A stretch of DNA of 64,000 nt from Martelella alba (lineage in GTDB: Bacteria; Pseudomonadota; Alphaproteobacteria; Rhizobiales; Rhizobiaceae), in the NCBI RefSeq assembly GCF_006516955.1, contig NZ_VHLG01000002.1:248001-312000 (forward strand), written 5' to 3'. Shown here piece after piece: positions 47,003 to 55,920 of the stretch. The notes below the pieces were generated by a model, which did not search any database, was not told the DNA's origin, and saw only the letters and a list, made by a program, of their open reading frames with translations. Position numbers and translations under genes: made by a program. The first letter of the stretch is position 1, and each line of letters starts with the position of its first letter.

Positions 47003-47968
47003 ATGAAGACGTCCGACAACCGGCCAAAATTGAGCGACAGCGGTGCGCTGATCGAGGAACACTGGAAGAAGCTTGCGGCCCAGAAGCGCTTCTACACCGT
47101 TCTGACGCTCGTTATCCTGTTTCTGGCGCTGGCCGGCTCCTTCTGGTTTGCCAATGCCACCAATGCCGGCAAATTCTTCGACCGTCTGCCGCATTTTCTC
47201 GATTTTACCGGCGAGCTGGTGCCACGCGATGCGCTGGAGCCCTTCCGCGCGCTGTTCGACCGCGCATCGCCCTATTATGACGGCTCGCTGCAATATGATT
47301 ATCCCGATGGCCGCATCTACCTGTTCGGCACCCAGTTCTACGTGCCGGAATATTTCGAGAAGATGCTGGAAACGCTGAATATCGCCATCGTGTCCACCAT
47401 TATCGGTTTCGTCTTCGCCTTCATGCTGTGCTTCTTCGCGGCAAAGAACATCACCCGCAATGTCTGGCTGCGCGGCACGGTCCGCCGTTTCATGGAAGTG
47501 CTGCGTGCCTTTCCCGAAATCGTGCTGGCCGGCTTTTTCCTCGCCATTCTGTCGATCGGCCCGATCCCGGCAATGATCGCCGTGACGATCCATACGATCG
47601 GGGCGCTCGGGAAACTGTTCTTCGAAGTGGTCGAAAATGCCGACATGAAACCGGTCGAAGGCCTGAAAGCCTCCGGTGCCAACTGGGTCGAGCAGGTCTG
47701 GTTCGGTGTCGTGCCACAGGTTCTGCCAAACTTCATGAGCTATTTCCTCCTGCGTCTGGAAATCAATGTCCGCGCCTCCACCATTATCGGCGCCGTTGGC
47801 GGCGGTGGCATCGGCGAGCAGCTCCGGCTGTCGATCAGCCGTGGCCATGCCGCCAAGACCATCGCTATCGTGCTGCTTCTCTTTTGCACCATTGTTGCCG
47901 TTGACCAGTTCTCCGCCTGGCTGAGACGCCGCCTCGTCGGCAATCAGGCCTTTGCCCCGGCCATGTGA
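47003..47968 (+). CDS. phnE: Phosphonate ABC transporter permease PhnE1
   Basis: First of two PhnE permeases, 321 residues from the ATG at 47003; a TTG at 46985 is possible but lacks a good ribosome binding site. One N-terminal helix is followed by a periplasmic stretch (FDRASPYYDGSLQYDYPDGR), then the permease core with an EAA-type loop (EGLKASGANWVEQVWFGVVP) and NVRASTIIGAVGGGGIGEQL, characteristic of PhnE. Confidence 0.92.
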   Translation: MKTSDNRPKLSDSGALIEEHWKKLAAQKRFYTVLTLVILFLALAGSFWFANATNAGKFFDRLPHFLDFTGELVPRDALEPFRALFDRASPYYDGSLQYDYPDGRIYLFGTQFYVPEYFEKMLETLNIAIVSTIIGFVFAFMLCFFAAKNITRNVWLRGTVRRFMEVLRAFPEIVLAGFFLAILSIGPIPAMIAVTIHTIGALGKLFFEVVENADMKPVEGLKASGANWVEQVWFGVVPQVLPNFMSYFLLRLEINVRASTIIGAVGGGGIGEQLRLSISRGHAAKTIAIVLLLFCTIVAVDQFSAWLRRRLVGNQAFAPAM

Positions 47969-47982
47969 GAGGAACTCAAACC

Positions 47983-49500
47983 ATGAGCGTTATTGCCGTT
48001 TCCGAAATGGAAGCCGTCGCCGCAAGGCATCCCGATCTCCTCAAGGGATCAATGAAGTCACGCATTCGTGCCATTGCGATCATCGCTGGCACCCTTGCCT
48101 ATCTCGCCTTCTGCTGGTGGTTTTTCTCCGTTGGCGCCGTTCTTGGCTCGGCCAACTGGGCGATCGCCGGCAATTATCTCGCCGACTGGATCTCCTATGA
48201 GGGCCGCCCGACGGTGGAAATTTCCGCCGATGGCGCCATGGAGGTCACCTATCCGCGCTTCTCGCCGCTGGGCGAACATCCAGATCCCGACTGGGTCTCC
48301 GCCACGACAGAGGCAATGACGCGCACCATCGATACCGGCGCTGCGACGCAAGCCGCCCCGGCCACAACGCCCTCCTCCTCCTTCATGTTCGTCGCGCCGC
48401 AAAATGCCGGCGAGCAGGGCAAGACGGAAACGGCGGCGCCAGCCACCAAGACGGTGACCGAAGAGGTCGTCACAAGTGCCTCGATCAGTCTTGGCGGCAG
48501 AAAGTCGGTCACGGTACTGCCGCGGCTGGTCACCCTTCAGCGTGGTTCAGAGACCATCCGCCTGGAGCTGCGCCATGATCAGGGTGTCTATCCGCTTGAT
48601 TCGCTGCCATCCTGGGCCGAGCAGGACCGGCCGGGTGCCAAGGTCTATGCCTATTACGGCTTTGCCGGTTATGTTGAAATCCGCGATGACAAGGTTCTCG
48701 TCCACCGCCGTTTCCTCGGCTGGGAAAACTTCTTCTTCGACACCAATTCCGCCTTCTGGGGCATGCCCTTCAGCCAGGTGATGCATGAGATCGTATCTGC
48801 GCCGCGCATCGATCCGTCAAAGAGCAATTTCGCCCTGGCGATGAATGATTTCCTCTATAACCCTTCCTGGCAGCATCTCGATGTCTGGATCAAACTCGGC
48901 CAGACCATTGTCATGGCTTTTGTCGGCACGCTTTTCGCCGGAATTTTAGCCTTTCCGCTGTCCTTCCTCGCTGCGCGCAACATCTTCCGCAACAAGCCCG
49001 TGAACCAGATCGTCAAGCGCTTCTTCGATTTCCAGCGCTCCGTAGACATGTTCATCTGGGCGCTGTTCTTCACCCGCGCCTTTGGCCCCGGACCACTGGC
49101 CGGCATGTCGGCGATCTTCTTCACCGATACCGGCACACTCGGAAAGCTCTATTCCGAGGCGCTGGAAAACATCGATGACAAGCAGCGCGAGGGCGTCAAA
49201 TCCGTCGGTGCATCTCCGATTGCCGTCCAGCGTTTCGGCGTGCTGCCGCAGGTTCTGCCGGTCTTCTGCTCGCAGGCGCTTTATTTCTGGGAAAGCAATA
49301 CCCGCTCGGCCACCATCATCGGCGCGGTTGGTGCTGGCGGTATCGGCCTGAAATTGTGGGAGGCGATGCGCACCAATTCCGACTGGGAAAATGTCGCCTA
49401 TATGGTGGTGCTGATCCTTATTGTGGTCTTCATCTTCGATAATATTTCAAATGCGCTCAGATCGCGTTTGATGGGCACCGCGAAGACCGACCAGCATTAG
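47983..49500 (+). CDS. phnE: Phosphonate ABC transporter permease PhnE2, with long extracytoplasmic insert
   Basis: Second PhnE, 505 residues, far longer than the roughly 260-290 of typical PhnE. After helix 1 (AIAIIAGTLAYLAFCWWFF) about 240 residues are hydrophilic, with a Thr/Ala/Pro-rich linker (TGAATQAAPATTPSSS) and a beta-like section (FAGYVEIRDDKVLVHRRFLG). The permease core then follows, with EGVKSVGASPIAVQRFGVLP and TRSATIIGAVGAGGIGLKL. The ATG at 47983 has AGAGGAA upstream. Confidence 0.9.
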   Translation: MSVIAVSEMEAVAARHPDLLKGSMKSRIRAIAIIAGTLAYLAFCWWFFSVGAVLGSANWAIAGNYLADWISYEGRPTVEISADGAMEVTYPRFSPLGEHPDPDWVSATTEAMTRTIDTGAATQAAPATTPSSSFMFVAPQNAGEQGKTETAAPATKTVTEEVVTSASISLGGRKSVTVLPRLVTLQRGSETIRLELRHDQGVYPLDSLPSWAEQDRPGAKVYAYYGFAGYVEIRDDKVLVHRRFLGWENFFFDTNSAFWGMPFSQVMHEIVSAPRIDPSKSNFALAMNDFLYNPSWQHLDVWIKLGQTIVMAFVGTLFAGILAFPLSFLAARNIFRNKPVNQIVKRFFDFQRSVDMFIWALFFTRAFGPGPLAGMSAIFFTDTGTLGKLYSEALENIDDKQREGVKSVGASPIAVQRFGVLPQVLPVFCSQALYFWESNTRSATIIGAVGAGGIGLKLWEAMRTNSDWENVAYMVVLILIVVFIFDNISNALRSRLMGTAKTDQH

Positions 49501-49508
49501 CATTCCGA

Positions 49509-49538
49509 CGGGGGCGGGCGGTGACGTTTTCGCCCCCG
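49509..49538 (+). terminator. Hairpin after phnE2
   Basis: CGGGGGCG and CGCCCCCG form an 8-bp stem over a 14-base loop. No T-run follows the stem, so it may attenuate rather than end transcription. Confidence 0.4.
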
Positions 49539-49615
49539 CGCCTACCGGTTGCTTGTGTGAAAGGGCGAATCCCCTCACCTTGCTGCCGGTTTCATGTTTT
49601 CGAGGATTTCGTTTC

Positions 49616-50302
49616 TTGCGCTACGCCATCTATTTCACTCCCGAGGCGACCGATCCGCTGACCATTGCGGCCAGCAGCTGGCTCGGTCGCAGCGCCTTTT
49701 CCACAGAGCCCACGGGCTTTCCCGAAACCGTGCCGGTCAGCCCCGACCGAATGCAGGTTGTCACCGCTGCGGCTGCCCGCTACGGTTTCCACGCAACACT
49801 GAAGGCGCCCTTTACGCTGAAAGAAAGTGTCACGCCGGCTGCCCTGGAGGCTGCGTTCGACGTTTTCTGCCGCAAGCATTCCGCCTTCACCCTGCCGGAA
49901 ATCACCCTTGGCGAGCTCGGCAATTTCTTCGCCCTCGTGCCGGCAGAGCGCTACCCGCATCTCCAGGCCTTCGCCGCAGGCGTGGTTGACCAGTTCGAGC
50001 CGATGCGTGCGCCACTTTCCGAAGCCGATATTGCCCGCCGCAAACCGGAGAGCCTGTCGGATACCGAGCGCGCCAATCTGCTGCGCTGGGGCTACCCTTA
50101 TGTCTTTGATGAATTCCGCTTCCACATGACGCTGACCGGGCCGGTGCAGGGCACCGATGCGACCGTAATCCGCTCGGCAGCGGCTGAATATTTCGCGCCT
50201 TTTATCGGCCGCCCGCTCGCGATCAACGGGCTGGCGCTGTTTGTCGAGGAAACGCGCGGTGGACCTTTTACCGTAAGACGCTGGCAAAAGCTTGCCGGCT
50301 GA
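49616..50302 (+). CDS. DUF1045 phosphonate-cluster protein, 2H phosphoesterase fold
   Basis: A 228-residue protein from a TTG at 49616 (GAGGA 10 bases upstream); the longer start at 49553 adds 21 residues without family resemblance. Two HxT motifs, His59-Ala-Thr61 (GFHATLKAPF) and His170-Met-Thr172 (FHMTLTGPV), mark the 2H phosphoesterase superfamily, whose members open cyclic phosphates. It sits directly before phnM, and phnP is not in the window. It may hydrolyse the cyclic ribosyl phosphate made by PhnJ, but this is inference. Confidence 0.85.
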   Translation: MRYAIYFTPEATDPLTIAASSWLGRSAFSTEPTGFPETVPVSPDRMQVVTAAAARYGFHATLKAPFTLKESVTPAALEAAFDVFCRKHSAFTLPEITLGELGNFFALVPAERYPHLQAFAAGVVDQFEPMRAPLSEADIARRKPESLSDTERANLLRWGYPYVFDEFRFHMTLTGPVQGTDATVIRSAAAEYFAPFIGRPLAINGLALFVEETRGGPFTVRRWQKLAG

Positions 50303-50324
50303 ACAGACGAAAGCTTGAACCGAA

Positions 50325-51464
50325 ATGACCAAGGAAACCATATTCACCAATGCCGCGATCGTGCTCGAGGATGAAATCATCCAGGGCACGGTCCTTGTCC
50401 GCGATGGGCTTATTGCCGATATTTCTGAAGGGGCAAGCGCCCATGGCGAGGATTTCGAGGGCGACTATCTGATCCCCGGCCTCGTGGAGTTGCACACTGA
50501 CCATCTGGAAGGACACTATTCCCCGCGCCCCGGCGTGCGCTGGAACCAGATTGCTGCGGTCCAGGCCCATGATGCCCAGATCGTCACCTCCGGCATCACC
50601 ACCGTGTTTGACTGCCTGCGCCTCGGCTCTGATGAAGATGGCGGTTTCAAGCAGGGTGAAATGCGCGAGATGGCCGATGCCATTTCAAAGGCCGAGCGAG
50701 AAGACCGGCTGCGCGCCCAGCACTTCCTGCATCTGCGCTGTGAGGTTTCGGCAGGCGATGTGCTGGAACATTTCTCCGATTTCGAAGACGACCCGCATGT
50801 GAAACTCGCCTCGCTGATGGATCATGCCCCAGGCCAGCGCCAGTTTACCGAGCTCGAACAATATACGCTCTATTACAAGACCAAGCGTGGTCTTTCCGAT
50901 GAGGCCTTCGACGCCTTCATCAAACGCCGCCAGGAGGCCTCAGCGCTTTATTCAGAAAAGCATCGCCGCTATATTGCCGATCACTGTGCCGCCCGCGCCA
51001 TCACCGTTGCAAGCCACGATGATGCCACCGAAGCGCATGTGAGCGAGGCGGTTGATCACGGTGTGAAGTTGGCGGAGTTTCCGACCAGTTTCGATGCCGC
51101 CCGCGCCTCCCACGGCGCTGGCCTTTCAGTGCTGATGGGCGCGCCGAATGTGGTGCGCGGTAAATCCCATTCCGGCAACATCGCCGCGCGCGATCTCGCA
51201 GCAAATGCTGTTCTCGATGTGCTGTCGTCGGATTATGTGCCGCTCAGCCTGATCTATGCCCCCTTCGTGCTGGCCGATGAAGTCGACGGCATCACCTTGC
51301 CGCAAGCGCTGAAAATGGTAACAGCAACACCTGCCAAAACCGTCGGCCTGACTGATCGCGGCCGGATCGCGCCGGGCCTTCGTGCCGATATCGTACGGGT
51401 CTATCGCCCCGAAGGCGTGCCGGTGACACGCGCCGTATGGCGCGGCGGAAAGCGGGTTGCGTGA
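50325..51464 (+). CDS. phnM: Alpha-D-ribose 1-methylphosphonate 5-triphosphate diphosphatase
   Basis: Amidohydrolase-fold enzyme, 379 residues, that removes pyrophosphate from the product of PhnGHIL before C-P cleavage. Metal ligands are in LVELHTDHLEGH, and SHDDATEAHVSEAVDHG and HSGNIAARDLAANAVLDVLS follow. It starts 22 bases after the DUF1045 gene. Its TGA overlaps the phnN ATG by one base. Confidence 0.96.
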   Translation: MTKETIFTNAAIVLEDEIIQGTVLVRDGLIADISEGASAHGEDFEGDYLIPGLVELHTDHLEGHYSPRPGVRWNQIAAVQAHDAQIVTSGITTVFDCLRLGSDEDGGFKQGEMREMADAISKAEREDRLRAQHFLHLRCEVSAGDVLEHFSDFEDDPHVKLASLMDHAPGQRQFTELEQYTLYYKTKRGLSDEAFDAFIKRRQEASALYSEKHRRYIADHCAARAITVASHDDATEAHVSEAVDHGVKLAEFPTSFDAARASHGAGLSVLMGAPNVVRGKSHSGNIAARDLAANAVLDVLSSDYVPLSLIYAPFVLADEVDGITLPQALKMVTATPAKTVGLTDRGRIAPGLRADIVRVYRPEGVPVTRAVWRGGKRVA

Positions 51465-52042
51465 TGAACCTTGCGACACCGAAGCCTGAAGGCGGACGGG
51501 TGATCGTCGTTGTCGGCCCGTCTGGCGCCGGCAAGGACAGTCTGATCAACCGGGCGGCCGTCAGTCTTGCCAACCATGACGGTATCCGCTTCCAGCGCCG
51601 TGTGATCACCCGGCCGCGCGATGGCGCGACCGAGGATCATGACAGTGCCACGCCGGACGCCTTCATCGAGATGGCAGAGCGCGGCGCCTTCGCCGTGTCG
51701 TGGACCGCCCACGGGCTCCATTACGGCATTCCCGCCGATGCGTGCGATTTCGTCGCCGGAGGCGGCATTGCGATCTGCAACGGATCGCGCAAGGCGCTGC
51801 CGCTGTTTCGCGATGCCTTCACGGCGCTGACGGTGATCAATGTGACGGCGACGCCGGATATTCTCGCCGCACGGCTTCAGGCGCGCGGACGGGAAAGCCG
51901 GGAGGAGATCCTCAACCGCCTGTCGCGGGCCAATATGGCCGTTCATGGCGATTTTGACGTGATTTCCATCGACAATTCCGGTGACCTCGACACCGCCGCG
52001 GCCATGTTCATCACCACGCTCCGCGCTTATCTGCCAAGCTGA
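51464..52042 (+). CDS. phnN: Ribose 1,5-bisphosphate phosphokinase
   Basis: Makes PRPP from ribose 1,5-bisphosphate, closing the C-P lyase pathway. The 192-residue P-loop protein has GPSGAGKDSLINR and the guanylate-kinase-like RRVITRPRDGATEDHDS. The ATG at 51464 overlaps the phnM stop; an in-frame start at 51437 lies within phnM. Last gene of the phosphonate locus. Confidence 0.95.
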   Translation: MNLATPKPEGGRVIVVVGPSGAGKDSLINRAAVSLANHDGIRFQRRVITRPRDGATEDHDSATPDAFIEMAERGAFAVSWTAHGLHYGIPADACDFVAGGGIAICNGSRKALPLFRDAFTALTVINVTATPDILAARLQARGRESREEILNRLSRANMAVHGDFDVISIDNSGDLDTAAAMFITTLRAYLPS

Positions 52043-52077
52043 TTACGAGCGCTGTTTGACCAGCCAGAAAGCCGCGC

Positions 52078-52425
52078 TCAGTGCCCGGCCGTGGTGGAAA
52101 ACAGGTTCATCACCACGACACCGCCGACAATCATGGCAATGCCGATCATGCCGGCAAGATCAAGCGGCTGGCGCAGATAGACAACGCTAATGGCCGCCGT
52201 CAGCACGATTCCAAGTCCGGCCCATATGGCATAGGCGACCCCGAGCGGAATGGCTTTCAGCGCCTGCGACAGCAGGAAGAAGGCAATGATGTAGAAGACG
52301 GCAACGCCAAGCGTCGGCAAAAGCCGGGTAAAACCTTCCGACTTCTGCAAAAGCGTCGAGCCGATCACCTCTGAGATGATGGCAACTGCGAGCGCGCCAT
52401 AGGCCACCAGAACCGGGTTCATCAT
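52078..52425 (-). CDS. Small multidrug resistance (SMR) family transporter
   Basis: A 115-residue, four-helix inner-membrane protein of the EmrE/QacE type. The essential glutamate is in helix 1 (AVAIISEVIGSTLLQKSEGF), and AYAIWAGLGIVLTAAISVVY is the typical helix-3 signature. It would export cationic compounds by proton exchange; it acts as a dimer. A second ATG one codon in is equally possible. It is convergent with phnN and not part of the phosphonate operon. Confidence 0.93.
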   Translation of the reverse strand: MMNPVLVAYGALAVAIISEVIGSTLLQKSEGFTRLLPTLGVAVFYIIAFFLLSQALKAIPLGVAYAIWAGLGIVLTAAISVVYLRQPLDLAGMIGIAMIVGGVVVMNLFSTTAGH

Positions 52426-52453
52426 CTCTCACCACCTGTCTTGTTTCGCGCTA

Positions 52454-55444
52454 TCAATGCGCCTCATCCCAGTTATCCGCCGCACGGGCATCCACTTTCA
52501 GCGGCACCGCCATGGAAATGGCCGGCATGGCGGCATCTTCCATGACCGAGACGACCAGATCGCGGGTCTTCTCGACGGCGTCATTCTTCACTTCGAAGAT
52601 CAGTTCGTCATGCACCTGCAGCAACATCTCGGCATCATCGGAAAGACCTGCCTTTTCCATTTCCGGCTCGATACGGATCATCGCCCGGCGGATGACATCA
52701 GCCGCCGAGCCCTGGATCGGCGCATTGATCGCGGCCCGTTCGTTGAAGCTTCGGACCTGGTGGTTGGAAGAGCTGATTTCCGGATAATGGATACGCCGGC
52801 CGAAAATCGTCTCGACATAGCCCTTGTCGCGCGCCTCCTGCTTGGTCGCTTCCATATAATCGCGAATGCCGGGGAACCGCTCGAAATAGCGCTTGATATA
52901 ATCGCCAGCCTCACCGCGCGCGATCGACAGCTGATTGGCAAGACCGAAGGCGGAAATGCCGTAAATGATACCGAAATTGATCGCCTTGGCGCGGCGGCGC
53001 ACATCCGGCGGCATCCCCTCGACCGGCACGCCGAACATTTCCGACGCGGTCATCGCATGAATATCGATCCCATCGGCAAAGGCCTGCTTCAGTTGCGGAA
53101 TGTCGGCAACATGGGCGAGCACCCGCAATTCAATCTGGCTGTAGTCAGCCGACAGAAGCTTGTGCCCCGGCGTAGCGATGAAGGCGGTGCGGATCTTTCG
53201 GCCCTCCGCCGTGCGAACCGGAATATTCTGCAGGTTGGGATCAGACGAGGACAGGCGCCCGGTCGTGGTCGCGGCCAGCGAATAGGAGGTGTGGACACGC
53301 TTTGTCTCGGGGTTGATAAAGCCCGGCAGCGCATCGGTATAGGTCGATTTCAGCTTGGTGAGCTGGCGCCAGTCTACAATCTTGCGCGGCAGATCATGGC
53401 CTTCGGCGGCGAGGTCTTCGAGAACCTGGGCCGAGGTCGACCACTGACCGCTCTTGGTCTTCTTGCCGCCGGGAAGCCCCTGCTTGCCGAACAGGATCTC
53501 GCCGAGCTGCTTGGGCGAGCCGACATTGAATTTCTCGCCAGCCAGTGCGTAAATCTCATCTTCGAATGCGGCTGCACGCTGGGCAAGTTCGCCGGAAAGC
53601 CGCGACAGGATCTGCCGGTCGATCGAGATGCCGCGTGCTTCCATGCGCGCCAGAACCGGCATCAGCGGCCGTTCCAGCCGCTCATAGACCCGGGTCACGC
53701 CTTCCGCCACCAGACGGGGTTTCAGCACCAGCCAGAGCCTCAGCGTCACATCGGCATCTTCCGCAGCATAGGCCGTGGCGCGCGTGATATCGACCATGTC
53801 GAAGGTCACCATGGCCTTGCCGGTACCGGCGACCTCTTTATAGGGGATCGGCGTGTGACCGAGAAAACGCTCCGACAGCGCGTCCATGCCATGGCTGCCG
53901 TCCCCGGCATCCAGCGCATAGGAGATCAGCATCGTGTCGTCGAAATTCTCGATCCGGATGCCGAGCCGGGCCATGACGAGATAGTCATATTTGAGGTTCT
54001 GCGCGATCTTCAGCACAGAGCGGTCCTCAAGCAGATCCTTCAGCACGGCGACCGCATCATCGAACGGGATCTGGCCGTCCACCAGCCCGCCACCGAGCAG
54101 GTCGCCCGTGCCGGATTTGTGCGCAAGCGGCACATAGGCCGCGCGGATCAGATCGGCATCGCTCTTGGCCTCAGGGTCATAAAGCGCCAGCGAAAAGCCG
54201 ACGAGTTCGGCCTGCATCGCATCAAGCGATGTCGTCTCGGTATCAAAGGCGACGAGACCACGTTCCTTCGCCTCGGCCACCCAGAGTTTCAGCGTATCGA
54301 GATCACGGATCGCGACATAGCGCTCACGGTCGATGGGCAGGCTGGCGAAACGCTTCATCCGCGCTTCGGCAAAGGCGGAAGGCGTTTCCGCGCCGTCCAC
54401 TGCCGGTAGGGAGGATGGCTTGCCTGCAGGCGTTTCGCCGCCATTCGCCGATTTTTCCGCAACACCCGGATCGAGATCCGGTCCGTGCGCATCCGCACCC
54501 CATTGAACATTGACCTCTGCGGCTTCGATTTCCGCCGCCTCGGTATCGGTCACCTCGGCGACGCGCCGGGTCAGCGAGTTGAACCCCATGGCCTTGAGAA
54601 AGGCGACCAGTTTCGGTCCGTCCTGCGCTTCAAGCGCCAGATCGTCGAGCGCGACCGGCACCGGGCAATCGCGCTTCAGCGTCACCAGCTGCCGGGAAAT
54701 CTTCACCAGATCGCGATTGGCGATGATGTTTTCACGGCGCTTGGTCTGCTTGATGGTCTCGGCCTTTTCAAGCAGCGTATCGAGATCGCCAAACTCTTCC
54801 AAAAGCGTTGCCGCCGTCTTCGGCCCGATACCGGGAACGCCGGGGACATTATCGACCGCATCACCTGTCAGCGACTGCAGATCAATCATCTTTTCCGGCG
54901 GCACGCCCCATTTCTCGATCACCTCGGCAATGCCGATCTGCTTGTCCTTCATGCCGTCATACATATGCACCTGCGGCCCGACGAGCTGCATCAGATCCTT
55001 GTCAGAGGAAATGATCGTGGCCTCGGCACCGGCGGCAACGGCCAGATCGCAATAGGTGGCGATGATATCGTCAGCCTCAAACCCTTCCATCTCGATGCAG
55101 GGCAGATTGAAGGCGCGGGTCGCCTCGCGGATCAGCGCGAATTGCGGCACGAGGTCTTCCGGCGGCGGCGGACGATGCGCCTTGTAATCCGGATAGATCT
55201 CCTTGCGGAATGTCTGGGAAGAAAAGTCGAAGATCACCGCCAGATGGGTCGGCGTGACACCGACCGAAGTGTCGCGGGCGGCCGTCAAAAGCTTCCAGAG
55301 CATGTTGCAGAAGCCGGACACGGCTCCCACTGGCAGGCCGTCTGGCTTACGCGTCAGCGGCGGCAAGGCATGAAAGGCCCGGAAGATGAAACCCGAACCG
55401 TCTATCAGGAAAATGTGATCGTTCTTCTTCATGCTGGAAGCCAT
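52454..55444 (-). CDS. polA: DNA polymerase I
   Basis: A 996-residue repair and Okazaki-processing polymerase. Residues 1-300 are the 5' nuclease (IFLIDGSGFIFRAFHALPPL; SLTGDAVDNVPGVPGIGPKT). The middle carries a proofreading domain with an intact DxE motif (GLVAFDTETTSLDAM), unlike polymerases that lost it. The C-terminal third is the polymerase, with SADYSQIELRVLAHV, RRRAKAINFGIIYG and LLQVHDELIFEV. The ATG at 55444 is preferred over 55540 because the upstream residues do not resemble the family. Confidence 0.96.
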   Translation of the reverse strand: MASSMKKNDHIFLIDGSGFIFRAFHALPPLTRKPDGLPVGAVSGFCNMLWKLLTAARDTSVGVTPTHLAVIFDFSSQTFRKEIYPDYKAHRPPPPEDLVPQFALIREATRAFNLPCIEMEGFEADDIIATYCDLAVAAGAEATIISSDKDLMQLVGPQVHMYDGMKDKQIGIAEVIEKWGVPPEKMIDLQSLTGDAVDNVPGVPGIGPKTAATLLEEFGDLDTLLEKAETIKQTKRRENIIANRDLVKISRQLVTLKRDCPVPVALDDLALEAQDGPKLVAFLKAMGFNSLTRRVAEVTDTEAAEIEAAEVNVQWGADAHGPDLDPGVAEKSANGGETPAGKPSSLPAVDGAETPSAFAEARMKRFASLPIDRERYVAIRDLDTLKLWVAEAKERGLVAFDTETTSLDAMQAELVGFSLALYDPEAKSDADLIRAAYVPLAHKSGTGDLLGGGLVDGQIPFDDAVAVLKDLLEDRSVLKIAQNLKYDYLVMARLGIRIENFDDTMLISYALDAGDGSHGMDALSERFLGHTPIPYKEVAGTGKAMVTFDMVDITRATAYAAEDADVTLRLWLVLKPRLVAEGVTRVYERLERPLMPVLARMEARGISIDRQILSRLSGELAQRAAAFEDEIYALAGEKFNVGSPKQLGEILFGKQGLPGGKKTKSGQWSTSAQVLEDLAAEGHDLPRKIVDWRQLTKLKSTYTDALPGFINPETKRVHTSYSLAATTTGRLSSSDPNLQNIPVRTAEGRKIRTAFIATPGHKLLSADYSQIELRVLAHVADIPQLKQAFADGIDIHAMTASEMFGVPVEGMPPDVRRRAKAINFGIIYGISAFGLANQLSIARGEAGDYIKRYFERFPGIRDYMEATKQEARDKGYVETIFGRRIHYPEISSSNHQVRSFNERAAINAPIQGSAADVIRRAMIRIEPEMEKAGLSDDAEMLLQVHDELIFEVKNDAVEKTRDLVVSVMEDAAMPAISMAVPLKVDARAADNWDEAH

Positions 55445-55613
55445 AACCCGGCCGCCCTCAAAGGTCCATCCGCAAAGCCTTGCGACAGAGGGATTCCCCC
55501 TGACAATCAGGATAGGTCTTTGCGATAAAGAAATAAGCATAGATTACTGATTTGTAATCGAACGGGGTAGAATCGTCCCTTGAATCGACACAATTCAAAG
55601 TACATTTAGATCT

Positions 55614-55760
55614 CAGCGGCGATTGATCACGCCGATGCCTGAACGAGGCCCGTCCCCCGCCTCTTCAGACAAGGATAAAGGCTCCATCCCCCCTCTCCGG
55701 CCTTTATCCCATAAAACGCCGCCATGGCTCGTCCCCCTCCAGGCCATGGCGGCATTTTCT
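55614..55760 (+). ncRNA. Candidate small RNA with three C-rich loops (alpha-r14/NfeR1-like)
   Basis: Three consecutive stem-loops: CTGAACGAGGC/GCCTCTTCAG (55639-55668, loop CCGTCCCCC); GGATAAAGGC/GCCTTTATCC (55673-55709, 17-base loop with CCCCCCTCTCC); GCCGCCATGGC/GCCATGGCGGC (55718-55753, loop with CCCCCTCC), the last followed by ATTTTCT as terminator. All loops expose C/U-rich anti-Shine-Dalgarno sequence. A possible promoter is TTGAAT at 55580-55585 with TACATTTA at 55601-55608. No protein is plausible here. The 5' end is approximate. Confidence 0.6.
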
Positions 55761-55920
55761 ATTCTTCTCCCCCTCGCTTCGCTTTACCTGACTTTATCTA
55801 CCGCTGCTTCCGTAGCACGGACTGCCGTTTCAAACCGTGAAAGCGGTTTCCTCGGCCGACAAAAATGCCTATGGTCGGCGCGACGAATCCCGTCTCATCT
55901 GGATATGACCGAGGCATGAC

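Noticed and set aside
49553-49615. Longer N-terminus for the DUF1045 gene
   Set aside because: The 21 extra residues (CERANPLTLLPVSCFRG) do not resemble the family, which begins RYAIYFTP; the TTG at 49616 has the better-placed GAGGA.
52457-54409. Open frame of 650 codons antisense to polA
   Set aside because: Composition is that of a shadow frame (many His, Arg, Gln) and it lies entirely within the confirmed polA.
55623-55919. Plus-strand open frame of 98 codons before the M20 peptidase gene
   Set aside because: It reads through the three hairpins of the sRNA candidate, and its Pro/Ser-rich translation has no resemblance to any family.
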